A stretch of DNA of 64,000 bases from JAQBQH01 sp035607415 (GTDB lineage Bacteria; Myxococcota_A; Polyangia; Palsa-1104): positions 1 through 64,000 of the forward strand of contig DATNAQ010000067.1 in NCBI GenBank assembly GCA_035607415.1, written 5' to 3'. Below the pieces are notes generated by a model. That model searched no databases and was not told the origin of the DNA. It saw only the letters and a list, made by a program, of their open reading frames with translations. The translations under genes were made by a program, and so were the position numbers. The first letter of the stretch is position 1. Every line of letters starts with the position of its first letter. Of the stretch, positions 41,925 through 50,059 are shown piece after piece.

Positions 41925-44803
41925 TGGCGTGTGTGACCGATGGCGAGTGGGCGGCCTTCGCAGCCGGCCAGCTCGACCCCGAGCCGGCCGCGGCGGCCGC
42001 GCGCCACCTCTCGGGCTGCGACGCCTGCCGGCTCCGCTTCGGCTGGACCGAGCCGACCGCGGTCAGCGGCAACCGCAAGTCGAACCCACGCGCGCGCTCG
42101 TTCCTCTCCGTGGACGAAGAGCTCGAGCGCGGCACCAAGCTCGGGCGCTACCTCGTCCTCGACCGCCTCGGCGCCGGCGGCATGGGCGTGGTCTACGCCG
42201 CGTTCGATCCGCAGCTCGATCGCAAGGTCGCGCTCAAGGTGCTGCGCTCCGACCTCGGCCACGATCAGTCGCGCTTCGCCGCGCGCATGCTCCGCGAAGC
42301 CAAGGCGATGGCGCGGCTCGCCCATCCCCACGTCATCGCCGTGCACGACGTCGGCGTCGACGCCGATCGCGTGTTCCTCGCCATGGAGCTCGTCGAGAGC
42401 GGCACGCTCAAGGCATGGCTGCGGCAAAAGCGCAGCTGGCGCGAGATCCTGACGCTGTTCATCGGCGCCGGCCGCGGCCTGGCCGCCGCGCACGCCGCGG
42501 GCCTGGTGCATCGCGACTTCAAGCCCGACAACGTGCTCATCGGCGGCGACGGGCGCGCGCGCGTCACCGACTTCGGCCTGGCGCGCAGCGCCTCCTCGAG
42601 CGAGCAGGTCCCCGATCCCGCCGACGAGCCGCTCGGCACGCTGCCGGCGCCGTCGTCGCCCGAGGCGTCGCTCGACGTGCCGCTCACCCGCGTCGGCACC
42701 ATGATGGGCACGCCGGGCTACATGGCGCCCGAGCAGTGCCGCGGCGAGCCCGTCGACGCGCGCGGCGATCAGTTCAGCTTCTGCGCGTCCCTGTACGAGG
42801 CGCTCTACAACGAGCGCGCCTTTCCCGGCACCACGCCCGACGACGTCATCGACAACGTCATCGCCGGCACGGTGCGCGAGGCGCCCGCCGACACCAAGGT
42901 GCCGGGCTGGGTGCGTCGCATCCTCCTGCGCGGGCTGCGCGCCGAGAAGAGCGAGCGCTGGCCCGACATGGACGCGCTCCTCACCGCGCTGGCGAACGAT
43001 CCGGCGCAGCGGCGCCGGCGCTGGCTCGTCGCCGCGGTCGGGCTGGTCGTGGCCACCACCGCGCTCGTCGGCGTGCGCCACTTCGGCGGCGAGCGGGCGC
43101 GGATGTGCGAAGGCGGCGCGCCGCTCGCCGGCGTGTGGGACCCGGCGCGGCGCGAGGCGGTGCAGCGGGCGTTCGCGCGCAGCGGCAAGCCGTGGGCGGC
43201 GCAGGCCGCCGCCGAGACCACGCGCGCGCTCGACGGCTACGCCAGCGCCTGGGCGGCCGCGCACGTCGACGCCTGCGCCGCGACGCGCATCCGCGGCGAA
43301 GAGACCGAGGCGAACATGGAGCTGCGCATGGGCTGCCTCGACGATCGCAAGAAGGAGTTGGCCGCGCTCACCGAGCTGTTCATCGTCGCCGACGACGAGA
43401 CGGTCGAGCGCTCGGTGCAGGCCGTCGACGCGCTGCCGCCGGTGTCGGTGTGCGCCGACGTCAAGACGCTGTCGATGGTGACGCCGCCGCCCGCCGATCC
43501 CCAGCTGCGCGCCACGCTCGCCGAGGAGCGCACGGTGCTGGCGACGGCGCGCGCGCGCCTCGGCGCCGGCAAGTACAAGGAGGGGCTGGCGCAGGCCGAG
43601 GCGGTCGCGCCGGTGGCGCAGCAGCTCGGCTATCGCCCGCTCGTCGCCGAGACGCAGGAGCTGATCGGAAAGCTGCGCTTCAAATCGGGCGACTACGCGG
43701 GCGCCGACCGCGCCTGGCGCGACGCGCTCTACGCCGCCGAGGAGGCGCGGCTCGACGATCTGAAGAGCCGCGTCGCCGTCGAGCTGGCCAACGTGACCGT
43801 CGATCTGCACGGCTTCGCCGACGCGCACGAGTGGCTGCGCTTCGCCGAGGCGATGGTGCGCCGCACCGGCGGCAACGGCGGCGCCGAGCTGAGCGTGGAT
43901 CTGTGGGTCCAGATCGCGCTCGTCTACTATCGCGAGAGCCGCTATCACGAGGCGGAAGAGGCGGCGCGCAAGGCGGTGGCGCTGGCGGGCCAGATCGAGC
44001 CCAAGAACCCGCTGCAGCGCGCGGCCGCCTATCGCACGCTCGGCGACGTGCTCAAGTACGAGGGGCGCTACGACGAGGGGCTGCAGCTGCTCGAGAAGGC
44101 GCGCACGCTCGCCGAGTCGGTGCTCGGCCCCGAGCACCCCGACGTGGCGGCGATCCTGCGCAAGGAGATCGACGCCTACGCCATGAAGCACGACGGCGCG
44201 GCGGCGCTCGAGCTCGGGCGGCGCGTGCTGGCGCTGCTCCAGAAGAGCCTGCCGCCCGGGCACCTCATGATCGCGCAGACGCATACCAACCTGTCGGAGG
44301 CGCTCGGCCTGCTCGGCCGCTACGACGAGGCGCTCGCCGAGGAGGCGCAGGCGCTGCCCACCTACGAGCGCGTCTTCGGGCCCGAGAGCGAGAACGTCGG
44401 CGTGTCCAACACCAACATCGGGTTCGCGCTGTTGCAGCTGCACCGCAACGACGAGGCGCGCCAGCATCTGCAGCGCGCGGTCGCCATCTACGGCAAGACG
44501 CTGGCGCCCGATTGTCCCGATATCGCCGAGCCGCTGTGGCGCCTCGGGCAGCTCGAGCTCTCCGAGCGGCGGCCGACGGCGGCGGTGCGCGTGCTCGAGC
44601 GGGCGCTGGCGCTGCGGCAGAAGGATCGCGATCCGACCGAGATGCTGGCCGACATCGAGCTCGAGCTGGCGCGCGCCCTCGGCGAGGTCCGACACGGCGA
44701 CCCGCGGGCCCGGGCGCTGGCGGAGAAGGCGCGCGACCAGTGGGCCGCGGCCGGCGACAAAGCGCGCGCCCAGTCGGCGTCGGCGTGGCTGGCCGGCCGC
44801 TAG
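41924..44803 (+). CDS. Zinc-finger-like Ser/Thr kinase-TPR protein, paralogue 2
   Basis: A 959-residue kinase. The N-terminus has an anti-sigma-like zinc motif (His28, Cys32, Cys35 in ARHLSGCDACR). The kinase domain follows (about 72-345; GAGGMGVVYA, VALKVL, HRDFKPDN, DFG, MAPEQ), then one membrane helix (RWLVAAVGLVVATTALVGV). The same Cys-containing linker as paralogue 1 (LAGVWDPARREAVQRAF, ATRIRGEETEANMELRMGCL) and TPR repeats complete it. GTG start at 41924; a GTG three codons later is possible. The last codons are 15 bp from the convergent di-heme oxidoreductase gene. Confidence 0.88.
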   Translation: MACVTDGEWAAFAAGQLDPEPAAAAARHLSGCDACRLRFGWTEPTAVSGNRKSNPRARSFLSVDEELERGTKLGRYLVLDRLGAGGMGVVYAAFDPQLDRKVALKVLRSDLGHDQSRFAARMLREAKAMARLAHPHVIAVHDVGVDADRVFLAMELVESGTLKAWLRQKRSWREILTLFIGAGRGLAAAHAAGLVHRDFKPDNVLIGGDGRARVTDFGLARSASSSEQVPDPADEPLGTLPAPSSPEASLDVPLTRVGTMMGTPGYMAPEQCRGEPVDARGDQFSFCASLYEALYNERAFPGTTPDDVIDNVIAGTVREAPADTKVPGWVRRILLRGLRAEKSERWPDMDALLTALANDPAQRRRRWLVAAVGLVVATTALVGVRHFGGERARMCEGGAPLAGVWDPARREAVQRAFARSGKPWAAQAAAETTRALDGYASAWAAAHVDACAATRIRGEETEANMELRMGCLDDRKKELAALTELFIVADDETVERSVQAVDALPPVSVCADVKTLSMVTPPPADPQLRATLAEERTVLATARARLGAGKYKEGLAQAEAVAPVAQQLGYRPLVAETQELIGKLRFKSGDYAGADRAWRDALYAAEEARLDDLKSRVAVELANVTVDLHGFADAHEWLRFAEAMVRRTGGNGGAELSVDLWVQIALVYYRESRYHEAEEAARKAVALAGQIEPKNPLQRAAAYRTLGDVLKYEGRYDEGLQLLEKARTLAESVLGPEHPDVAAILRKEIDAYAMKHDGAAALELGRRVLALLQKSLPPGHLMIAQTHTNLSEALGLLGRYDEALAEEAQALPTYERVFGPESENVGVSNTNIGFALLQLHRNDEARQHLQRAVAIYGKTLAPDCPDIAEPLWRLGQLELSERRPTAAVRVLERALALRQKDRDPTEMLADIELELARALGEVRHGDPRARALAEKARDQWAAAGDKARAQSASAWLAGR

Positions 44804-44818
44804 CGAAGCGCCGGCGTC

Positions 44819-46306
44819 CTACAGCGAACGCAGGAAGCTCACCAGGTCCTGCTGATCGCTCGCACCGAGCGCGTTGAAGTTGGCGACGACGGTGTTGGCC
44901 TCCGAGCCGCTCGACGCGTGCGCCTCGATGGCGCTCACGAGGTCGCTGGTGCGCCCGTCGTGCAGGAAGAAGAGCCGCTGCCCGACGCCCCACAACGGCG
45001 CGGTGCGGAACTGATCGGGACCGGCATTGCCCTGCTCGATGCCATCGGCGAGCCCGGCGCCGAGGTGGTGCAGCGCGAAGTCCGAGTAGGGATGGAAGGT
45101 CACCTGGCTCAGCGCCGCGATCGACGAGCGCGCCGTGGTCAGCGACGGTGCGTGGCAGTTCGCGCAGCCGACCTGGATGAACTTCGCCTGCCCGTTGCTC
45201 GCCGAGCCCGAGGTCACGCCGGGCGGCAGCGCCGGCGCCGGCGGTGCCGAGAGGCGCGCGGCGGCGGCGAAGTTGACGGTGTCGCTGCTCGCGTCCGACA
45301 GATTCTTCGCGGGGAACTTCTTGCGGCTCGGCGTTGTGTCCTCGGGCGTTCCGTCGAGCATGCAGCTGGCGTCCGCCGGGCGCTCGTTCGAGAAGCCCTC
45401 GTTGGTGACGCCCTGCTCGACGTTGTACGCCTCGGCGGCGAAGACGAGGAGCGACTTGTTCTGCGCCTTCCAGCCGAAGCGCGTGATCGTCCCATCGTTG
45501 CCCGACCGGTTGAACACGCCGCCGGTGATGCCGAGCGCCGCGTTGGTCGGCGCGTTGGGCGGCGGCGCCGTGCTCGCCAGCGTGGCGTCAGCGACGTTCT
45601 CGACGAGGCCGGCGCCGAACAGCGGCGTGGGAATGCGAAAGATGACGTTGTTGGCCGCGAGCTCGGCGGCGAAGCTCGGCTGCGGCTGCACGCAGCCGGG
45701 CGCGTCGGTGCGGCCGGCGATGGTGTAGAGGTCGTGCACGCCGCCGTCGCTCTTGAAGCGCGCCTCGCGCACCGGGCCGTTCGGCAGGATGAACGAAGGC
45801 ACCATGTTGTTGGCGCCGTCGAGCGGTGCGAGCGCGACCTGCGGGTTGGCGATGGCGTGCTGCGGGCTGGTGAGCCCGGGGCTCGAGCCGAGCACCGCCG
45901 GCTGCGCGTGGCACATCGCGCAGCTGTTGCCGTTGAACGTGGGGCCGAGGCCCTCGCCGCTCTCGTTGCCGAGCGTGCCCGCGACCGAGTCGATCTCCTG
46001 AAAGCGGATCACCGCCTGCTGGCAGAAAGTGAGAACGTCGGAGGTGAGCCCCGGCAGGCAGGCGACGCCGGCGGCGTTCTGCGCCTTGTTGGAATCGGGA
46101 TCGATCGGTTGTGGCGTCGCCGGCGCGCCGGCGCCGGGTGCGCCCGGGCGCGGGCCGGGATCGATCGCGCTCGCCGTCGCTGCCGAGCGCTGCAGCGCGA
46201 GCGTCGGATCGGGATCGCCGCCCGGCGCGCAGCCGGCGACGAGCGCCAGCATGGTCGTGATCGTTCTTACCGTCGGATTCGCGCGTGAACGCTGTTGTGC
46301 AAGCAT
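44819..46306 (-). CDS. Di-heme oxidoreductase (DHOR/DUF1111) lipoprotein
   Basis: A 495-residue exported cytochrome of the putative thiol oxidoreductase / di-heme peroxidase-like family. It has a lipoprotein signal (LVAGC, Cys26), a first heme site CAMCH (129-133, in FNGNSCAMCHAQPA) and a second CANCH (in FIQVGCANCHAPSLTTA) near residue 400. The C-terminal LWGVGQRLFFLHDGR motif is typical of the family. The reaction is not settled for the family; an electron-transfer role in the periplasm is expected. The ATG at 46306 follows GAGGAGG. Confidence 0.85.
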   Translation of the reverse strand: MLAQQRSRANPTVRTITTMLALVAGCAPGGDPDPTLALQRSAATASAIDPGPRPGAPGAGAPATPQPIDPDSNKAQNAAGVACLPGLTSDVLTFCQQAVIRFQEIDSVAGTLGNESGEGLGPTFNGNSCAMCHAQPAVLGSSPGLTSPQHAIANPQVALAPLDGANNMVPSFILPNGPVREARFKSDGGVHDLYTIAGRTDAPGCVQPQPSFAAELAANNVIFRIPTPLFGAGLVENVADATLASTAPPPNAPTNAALGITGGVFNRSGNDGTITRFGWKAQNKSLLVFAAEAYNVEQGVTNEGFSNERPADASCMLDGTPEDTTPSRKKFPAKNLSDASSDTVNFAAAARLSAPPAPALPPGVTSGSASNGQAKFIQVGCANCHAPSLTTARSSIAALSQVTFHPYSDFALHHLGAGLADGIEQGNAGPDQFRTAPLWGVGQRLFFLHDGRTSDLVSAIEAHASSGSEANTVVANFNALGASDQQDLVSFLRSL

Positions 46307-46506
46307 GGCCGCCTCCTCGGGGTGGTGCTGCTCGTAGGGCGCGATCGCACGCGACGGAATCGGACGCGCATGCTCCCGAGAGCGACCGAGCAGGGGCCGC
46401 TTAGCGCCGTTGCGCGGCCGTCGCAACGGCACGACCGGCGGTGGGTCCGTCGGCGTTGGCTAGCACGCCGCGAACCTCCGCCTACCTTCGGGCGTGGGAG
46501 GAGAAC

Positions 46507-46680
46507 ATGCGAGGGATCTCGTGTCGTGACATCGGCGTCGACTGCGACTACGTGGCGACCGGCAAGACCGACGACGACGTCTTGAAGGCGTGCGCGGACC
46601 ACGGCAAGAAGGCGCACCAGATGGAGCAGCTGCCGCCGGAGCTGGCGCAGAAGGTCAAATCGGCGATTCGCGAGATGTAG
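46507..46680 (+). CDS. DUF1059 small protein
   Basis: A 57-residue protein that matches DUF1059 along its whole length: ISCRDIGVDCDYVATGKTDDDVLKACADHGKKAH. The two Cys (6 and 13) and the DHGKKAH helix are conserved. Function unknown; members are often induced by stress. Start ATG 46507 with a GGAGGAG ribosome site. It stands alone, divergent from the di-heme protein. Confidence 0.85.
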   Translation: MRGISCRDIGVDCDYVATGKTDDDVLKACADHGKKAHQMEQLPPELAQKVKSAIREM

Positions 46681-46701
46681 CGCGCCAAGAGCGAGCGCGC
46701 G

Positions 46702-47532
46702 CTAGGCCCATTCGGACGCTTCGTCCTCGTCGCCGACGAGGCGGCCGGGCGAGCGCGCCAGCCCTTCGAGCAGGTGCTGCGACGCCGCCAGCTCACCCGA
46801 CATGCGCGTGAGCTCCTCGCGCGTCTCGCTGACGCGATCGTCCTTGGCGCGAAACTCGAGCACGCGCAGGCGGTAGATCGACGCCGGAATGGCCTCGATG
46901 GTGCCAACGATGAAGTGCAATGAAGCGAGCATGCGCTCGTGCTCCACCTCGACGCGCGACACCGCCGCGAGCTGCTCTTTGCGCACCGCGAGCGCGCCTT
47001 CGTATTCGCGCAGCACCTCCGGCTCGGCGGTGCGCGCGACCACGTCGGTGAGCCGCTGGACTTCGCGCGTGGCGCCCTCGCGCGGCGAGCCGACGAGAAA
47101 GCGGCTGAGCTCGTCGGCGTCGCGTAGGAGCTGGCTCGCCCGCGCGCGCAGATCCTCCAACGACGCCAGCGCCGGCCCGAGGTGCGCGCGCACCGGCTCC
47201 GGCGTGTGCTTGAGGACGCGCTCGATCTCCTCGTATCCCTTGCGCAGCGAGCGCACCTGCAGCTGCAGCGCCGGATCGTTGAGCGAGGTCTCGGCCGGCA
47301 GCTCGCGCGCCTCGGCGGCTTCAGCCTCGAGGAGCTTGCGCCAGAAGCGCGGGCTCGTGGCGTTGCGCCCGACCAGGAACAGGTAGAAGAAGCTACCGAC
47401 GAGCACGACCGACAAGTGACCGACGAGCAGCCCGGTCGCCAGCCACAAGGCGAGCACGACGAGGTTCGGCGTGTTCCGCGCCGACTGCGCCAAGAGGCGG
47501 CTGAGCTCCGGTCGCGGGGGTGTGGCGCTCAT
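46702..47532 (-). CDS. Coiled-coil membrane protein of unknown function
   Basis: A 276-residue protein. Two closely spaced hydrophobic helices (about 22-55: NLVVLALWLATGLLVGHLSVVLVGSFFYLFLVG) form a hairpin anchor. The remainder is a charged, Leu-heptad cytoplasmic coiled coil (about 80-265). No family recognised; a scaffold or shape-related role is possible. Start ATG 47532 with GGAG-like bases. The 109 bp upstream to the ECF sigma gene hold no evident feature. Confidence 0.6.
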   Translation of the reverse strand: MSATPPRPELSRLLAQSARNTPNLVVLALWLATGLLVGHLSVVLVGSFFYLFLVGRNATSPRFWRKLLEAEAAEARELPAETSLNDPALQLQVRSLRKGYEEIERVLKHTPEPVRAHLGPALASLEDLRARASQLLRDADELSRFLVGSPREGATREVQRLTDVVARTAEPEVLREYEGALAVRKEQLAAVSRVEVEHERMLASLHFIVGTIEAIPASIYRLRVLEFRAKDDRVSETREELTRMSGELAASQHLLEGLARSPGRLVGDEDEASEWA

Positions 47533-47641
47533 CGCGGGCTCCTTCTCGGTCGACGGCTCTCTTTTTGGGTGTCGCGCCGCGCGCGCAATTCACAATCGGG
47601 GTGGCGCCGCATTGACGGCGGAATCGGCCGTCGAGCGAGCG

Positions 47642-48532
47642 TCAGCCGTCGAGCCGCGACAGATCGAGCCGCTGCAGCCGCTCGGGATCGAGGACGCCGT
47701 CGATCTCGACGATCTTTCCGCGCACGACGACGAAGCCCATGACGGCGAACGGCCGCCCCTTGAGCGTCACGACCACGCCGGCGAGGCCGTTGATGCGCGC
47801 CGGATGGAGGACCGCCGCCGGCATCGCCCCCACCAGAGCGCTGCGCGCCACCTCGGCCGCGCCGCGCCGCACGAAGGTGAGCGTCGGCCGGCCCTCGCCG
47901 CCGTCGGAGCGCAGGACGACGTCGGGATCGAGCAGCGTCACGAGCGCGTCGAAGTCCCCGCGGCGCGCCGCGGCGAAGAAGGCGTCGACCACCTCGCGCT
48001 GGCGATCGAGGTCGGCGTCGGGCGTAGGCAGCGCGGCGCCCTGCACGCGCCGCCGCGCGCGGCTGGCCAGCTGCCGCGCCGCCGTCGACGTGCGCCCCAC
48101 CATCGGCGCGATCTCGTCGAACGGAATGTCGAACATGTCGTGCAGCACGAACGCCAGCCGCTCGGCCGGCGGCAGCGTCTCGAGCACGATCTGCAGCGCC
48201 AGGCCGACGGAATCGGCGAGCAACGCCTCCGCTTCGGGATCGGGCGCGCTCGCCGGCGTGACGATCGGCTCGGGCAGCCGCACGGCCCGCGCCTCGGCCT
48301 GACGCACCGTTCGCGCCTGCAACAGGTTCAAGCAGACGCGCGCGACGATGGTCGTGAGCCAGCCGCCCACGTTCTCCACGCCCTCGGCGCCGGCGCGGCT
48401 CGCGCGCAGCCACGTGTCCTGCACCGCCTCGTCGGCCTCGGCCAGCGAGCCGAGCATGCGGTAGGCGACCGCCCGCAAGTGGGCGCGGTGCCCCTCGAAT
48501 CGTTCGGCCAGCTCGTGTCGTTCATCGGTCAT
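47642..48532 (-). CDS. ECF41-type (SigJ-like) RNA polymerase sigma factor
   Basis: A 296-residue extracytoplasmic-function sigma factor. Sigma2 (about 10-80, YRMLGSLAEADEAVQDTWLRA) and sigma4 (about 110-165, LPPAERLAFVLHDMFDIPFDEIAPMVGRT) are followed by a SnoaL-like C-terminal domain (about 175-290) as in group ECF41. There the fused domain controls the sigma activity and no separate anti-sigma is needed. The linker carries a DGGEGRP-like motif (SDGGEGRPTLTFV). It is divergent from a DoxX-like gene, and both genes have matching promoter-like elements (48555-48608), suggesting self-activation. Confidence 0.9.
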   Translation of the reverse strand: MTDERHELAERFEGHRAHLRAVAYRMLGSLAEADEAVQDTWLRASRAGAEGVENVGGWLTTIVARVCLNLLQARTVRQAEARAVRLPEPIVTPASAPDPEAEALLADSVGLALQIVLETLPPAERLAFVLHDMFDIPFDEIAPMVGRTSTAARQLASRARRRVQGAALPTPDADLDRQREVVDAFFAAARRGDFDALVTLLDPDVVLRSDGGEGRPTLTFVRRGAAEVARSALVGAMPAAVLHPARINGLAGVVVTLKGRPFAVMGFVVVRGKIVEIDGVLDPERLQRLDLSRLDG

Positions 48533-48554
48533 CGCGCGTGTTCCTCGTACACAT

Positions 48555-48608
48555 GACCGTTGGGACCGGCCAGATGTGACCGGTCACGTTTGTGCGCCCG
48601 CGGCGGTC
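48555..48608. promoter_or_regulatory. Mirror-image ECF41-type promoters sharing a 12-bp palindrome
   Basis: GTGACCGGTCAC (48576-48587) is a perfect palindrome whose two halves serve as -35 elements. Rightward: GGTCACG (48582-48588), 16 bp, GGTC (48605-48608). Leftward: GGTCACA (48581-48575), 16 bp, GGTC (48558-48555). The ECF41 consensus reported for other bacteria is TGTCACA-N16-CGTC, as recalled. Predicted start points leave 12-17-base leaders that contain the GGAGG (DoxX) and GAGGA (sigma) ribosome sites. Confidence 0.65.
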
Positions 48609-48626
48609 AACCTGGCGGAGGACGAC

Positions 48627-49019
48627 ATGTCACGAAGCGGGATCATCGCGTATTGGCTGTGCACGGTCTACATCGCCGCCACGTCGCTGCTCGCGGGCGT
48701 GCTCGATCTGGCGCGCGCGCAGCCGCTCTGGGGCGAGCTGGTTCGGCTCGGCTATCCGCCGCACTTCGGCGCCGTGCTCGGGACCTGGAAGGTGCTCGGC
48801 GCGCTGGCGCTGGTGGCGCCGCGCCGGCCGCTCCTCAAGGAGTGGGCCTACGCCGGCCTGTTCGTAGACTTTTCCGGCGCCATCGTCGCGCACGCGGCGG
48901 CGGGCGACGGGGTCACCGCGTTCGTCGGGCCGCTCCTGTCGATCGCCGCGCTGGTGGCGTCGTGGTCCTTACGGCCGCGCGACCGCCGTCTGGTCGATGC
49001 GCACGCTGCCGAGGCGTGA
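48627..49019 (+). CDS. DoxX-like membrane protein
   Basis: A 130-residue protein with four membrane helices and the DoxX-like pattern (YIAATSLLAGVLDL, LGYPPHFGAVLGTWKVLGALALV, EWAYAGLFVDFSGAIVAH). The family is linked to redox-related or respiratory-chain-associated roles, and DoxX-like genes are among known partners of ECF41 sigma factors. The ATG at 48627 follows GGAGGACGAC. The 3' end overlaps the convergent gene by 51 bp. Confidence 0.8.
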   Translation: MSRSGIIAYWLCTVYIAATSLLAGVLDLARAQPLWGELVRLGYPPHFGAVLGTWKVLGALALVAPRRPLLKEWAYAGLFVDFSGAIVAHAAAGDGVTAFVGPLLSIAALVASWSLRPRDRRLVDAHAAEA

Positions 49020-49988
49020 GCGCAGCGCCGACCAGGTCCGCGTCAGCGCCTCCGACGGCGCGCCGACGACGCTCGCCGCCTCGAGCAGCGCGAACGTCGA
49101 GGTCGGCCCGCGCGGGCTCGGCGAGCGATCGGCCGTCGGCAGGACGGTGGTGCGGTGAAAATCGTAGGCGCGCCGCTCGACCCGCACGACGCCGTCGGAG
49201 AAGCGCGCCGCCAGCCCGTCGACGACGGGGCCGATCACCGCCGCCGGCAGCGGCGAGCCCGTGAGCTCGGCCCAACGCACGAGCGCCGCGAGGCCGCGCA
49301 GCACGTCGTAGAAGTAGAAGCGCGGGAAGGCGAGCGCGCCCCACGCCGCCGCCGACGTGCGCTCCTCGGCGTTGTGCACCGTCGACGATCCGCGCACGAG
49401 GCCGCGCGCGATCAGGAAGCCCGCGGCGCGATCGACGAAGGCGCGCTCCTCGGCCGTCCAGCGATCGTCGACGAGCATCGCCTCGAGCGGCGCGAGGGTG
49501 CCGACCATCGAGCTCGGACACTCGCCGTCGACGAGATAGGCGCTCTCGTCGCAGCTGAGGCCGCCGTCGGCCATCTGGTAGCGCAGGAACCACGGCGTCA
49601 GCCACGGCAGCGCGCGCCGCACGTCGATGCCGCACGCGCTCAGCACCTGGTACATGGCGCCGTGCGCGCAGTGGCAGGCGTAGTCGCGGTGGCGATCGAC
49701 CTTGGCCTGCTCGTCGGGCCGATAGGGAAAGACGTGCAGCTGGCGATCGAGCGCGGCCACCATCGCCGTCGCCGTGCGCGGCGGAATCTGGCGCGCCTCG
49801 CCGAGCTCGTGGAGGCAGAGCATGTGCCACCACGGCGAATTCCACTTCGGCCAGTAGGGGTCGATCTCGAGGCTGCGGAGCGCCGCGTCCGAGCCGAGAT
49901 ACGCGACCGATTCGGCGATTTCCCTGGTGAGATCCACGCCCACTTCGTAGCACGGGAGCCGCTCCCCCACACCTGGACGATCGTCCAT
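48969..49988 (-). CDS. Putative alpha/alpha-barrel protein (prenyltransferase/cyclase-like)
   Basis: A 339-residue cytoplasmic protein rich in helices. Segments such as HCAHGAMYQVLSACGIDV, FLRYQMADGGLSCDESAYL and ECPSSMVGTLAPLEAML recall the QxxDGGW-type repeats of squalene cyclase / prenyltransferase alpha-alpha barrels. The catalytic DxDD-type motif of cyclases is not present, so the reaction is unknown. The ATG at 49988 is preferred; longer in-frame readings run into the neighbouring kinase region. It shares 51 bp with the DoxX-like gene in opposite orientation. Confidence 0.5.
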   Translation of the reverse strand: MDDRPGVGERLPCYEVGVDLTREIAESVAYLGSDAALRSLEIDPYWPKWNSPWWHMLCLHELGEARQIPPRTATAMVAALDRQLHVFPYRPDEQAKVDRHRDYACHCAHGAMYQVLSACGIDVRRALPWLTPWFLRYQMADGGLSCDESAYLVDGECPSSMVGTLAPLEAMLVDDRWTAEERAFVDRAAGFLIARGLVRGSSTVHNAEERTSAAAWGALAFPRFYFYDVLRGLAALVRWAELTGSPLPAAVIGPVVDGLAARFSDGVVRVERRAYDFHRTTVLPTADRSPSPRGPTSTFALLEAASVVGAPSEALTRTWSALRSRLGSVRIDQTAVARP

Positions 49989-50059
49989 GCGGCGCCGATG
50001 TAGGTATCGGCACTTTCTGCGCACCTGGCGCTGGCGCAGGGCTCGCAATTCGGGCAGCC

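Noticed and set aside
38946..44695. Two long minus-strand open frames (975 and 1048 codons)
   Set aside because: Mirror images of the tandem kinase-TPR genes; composition only, no motifs.
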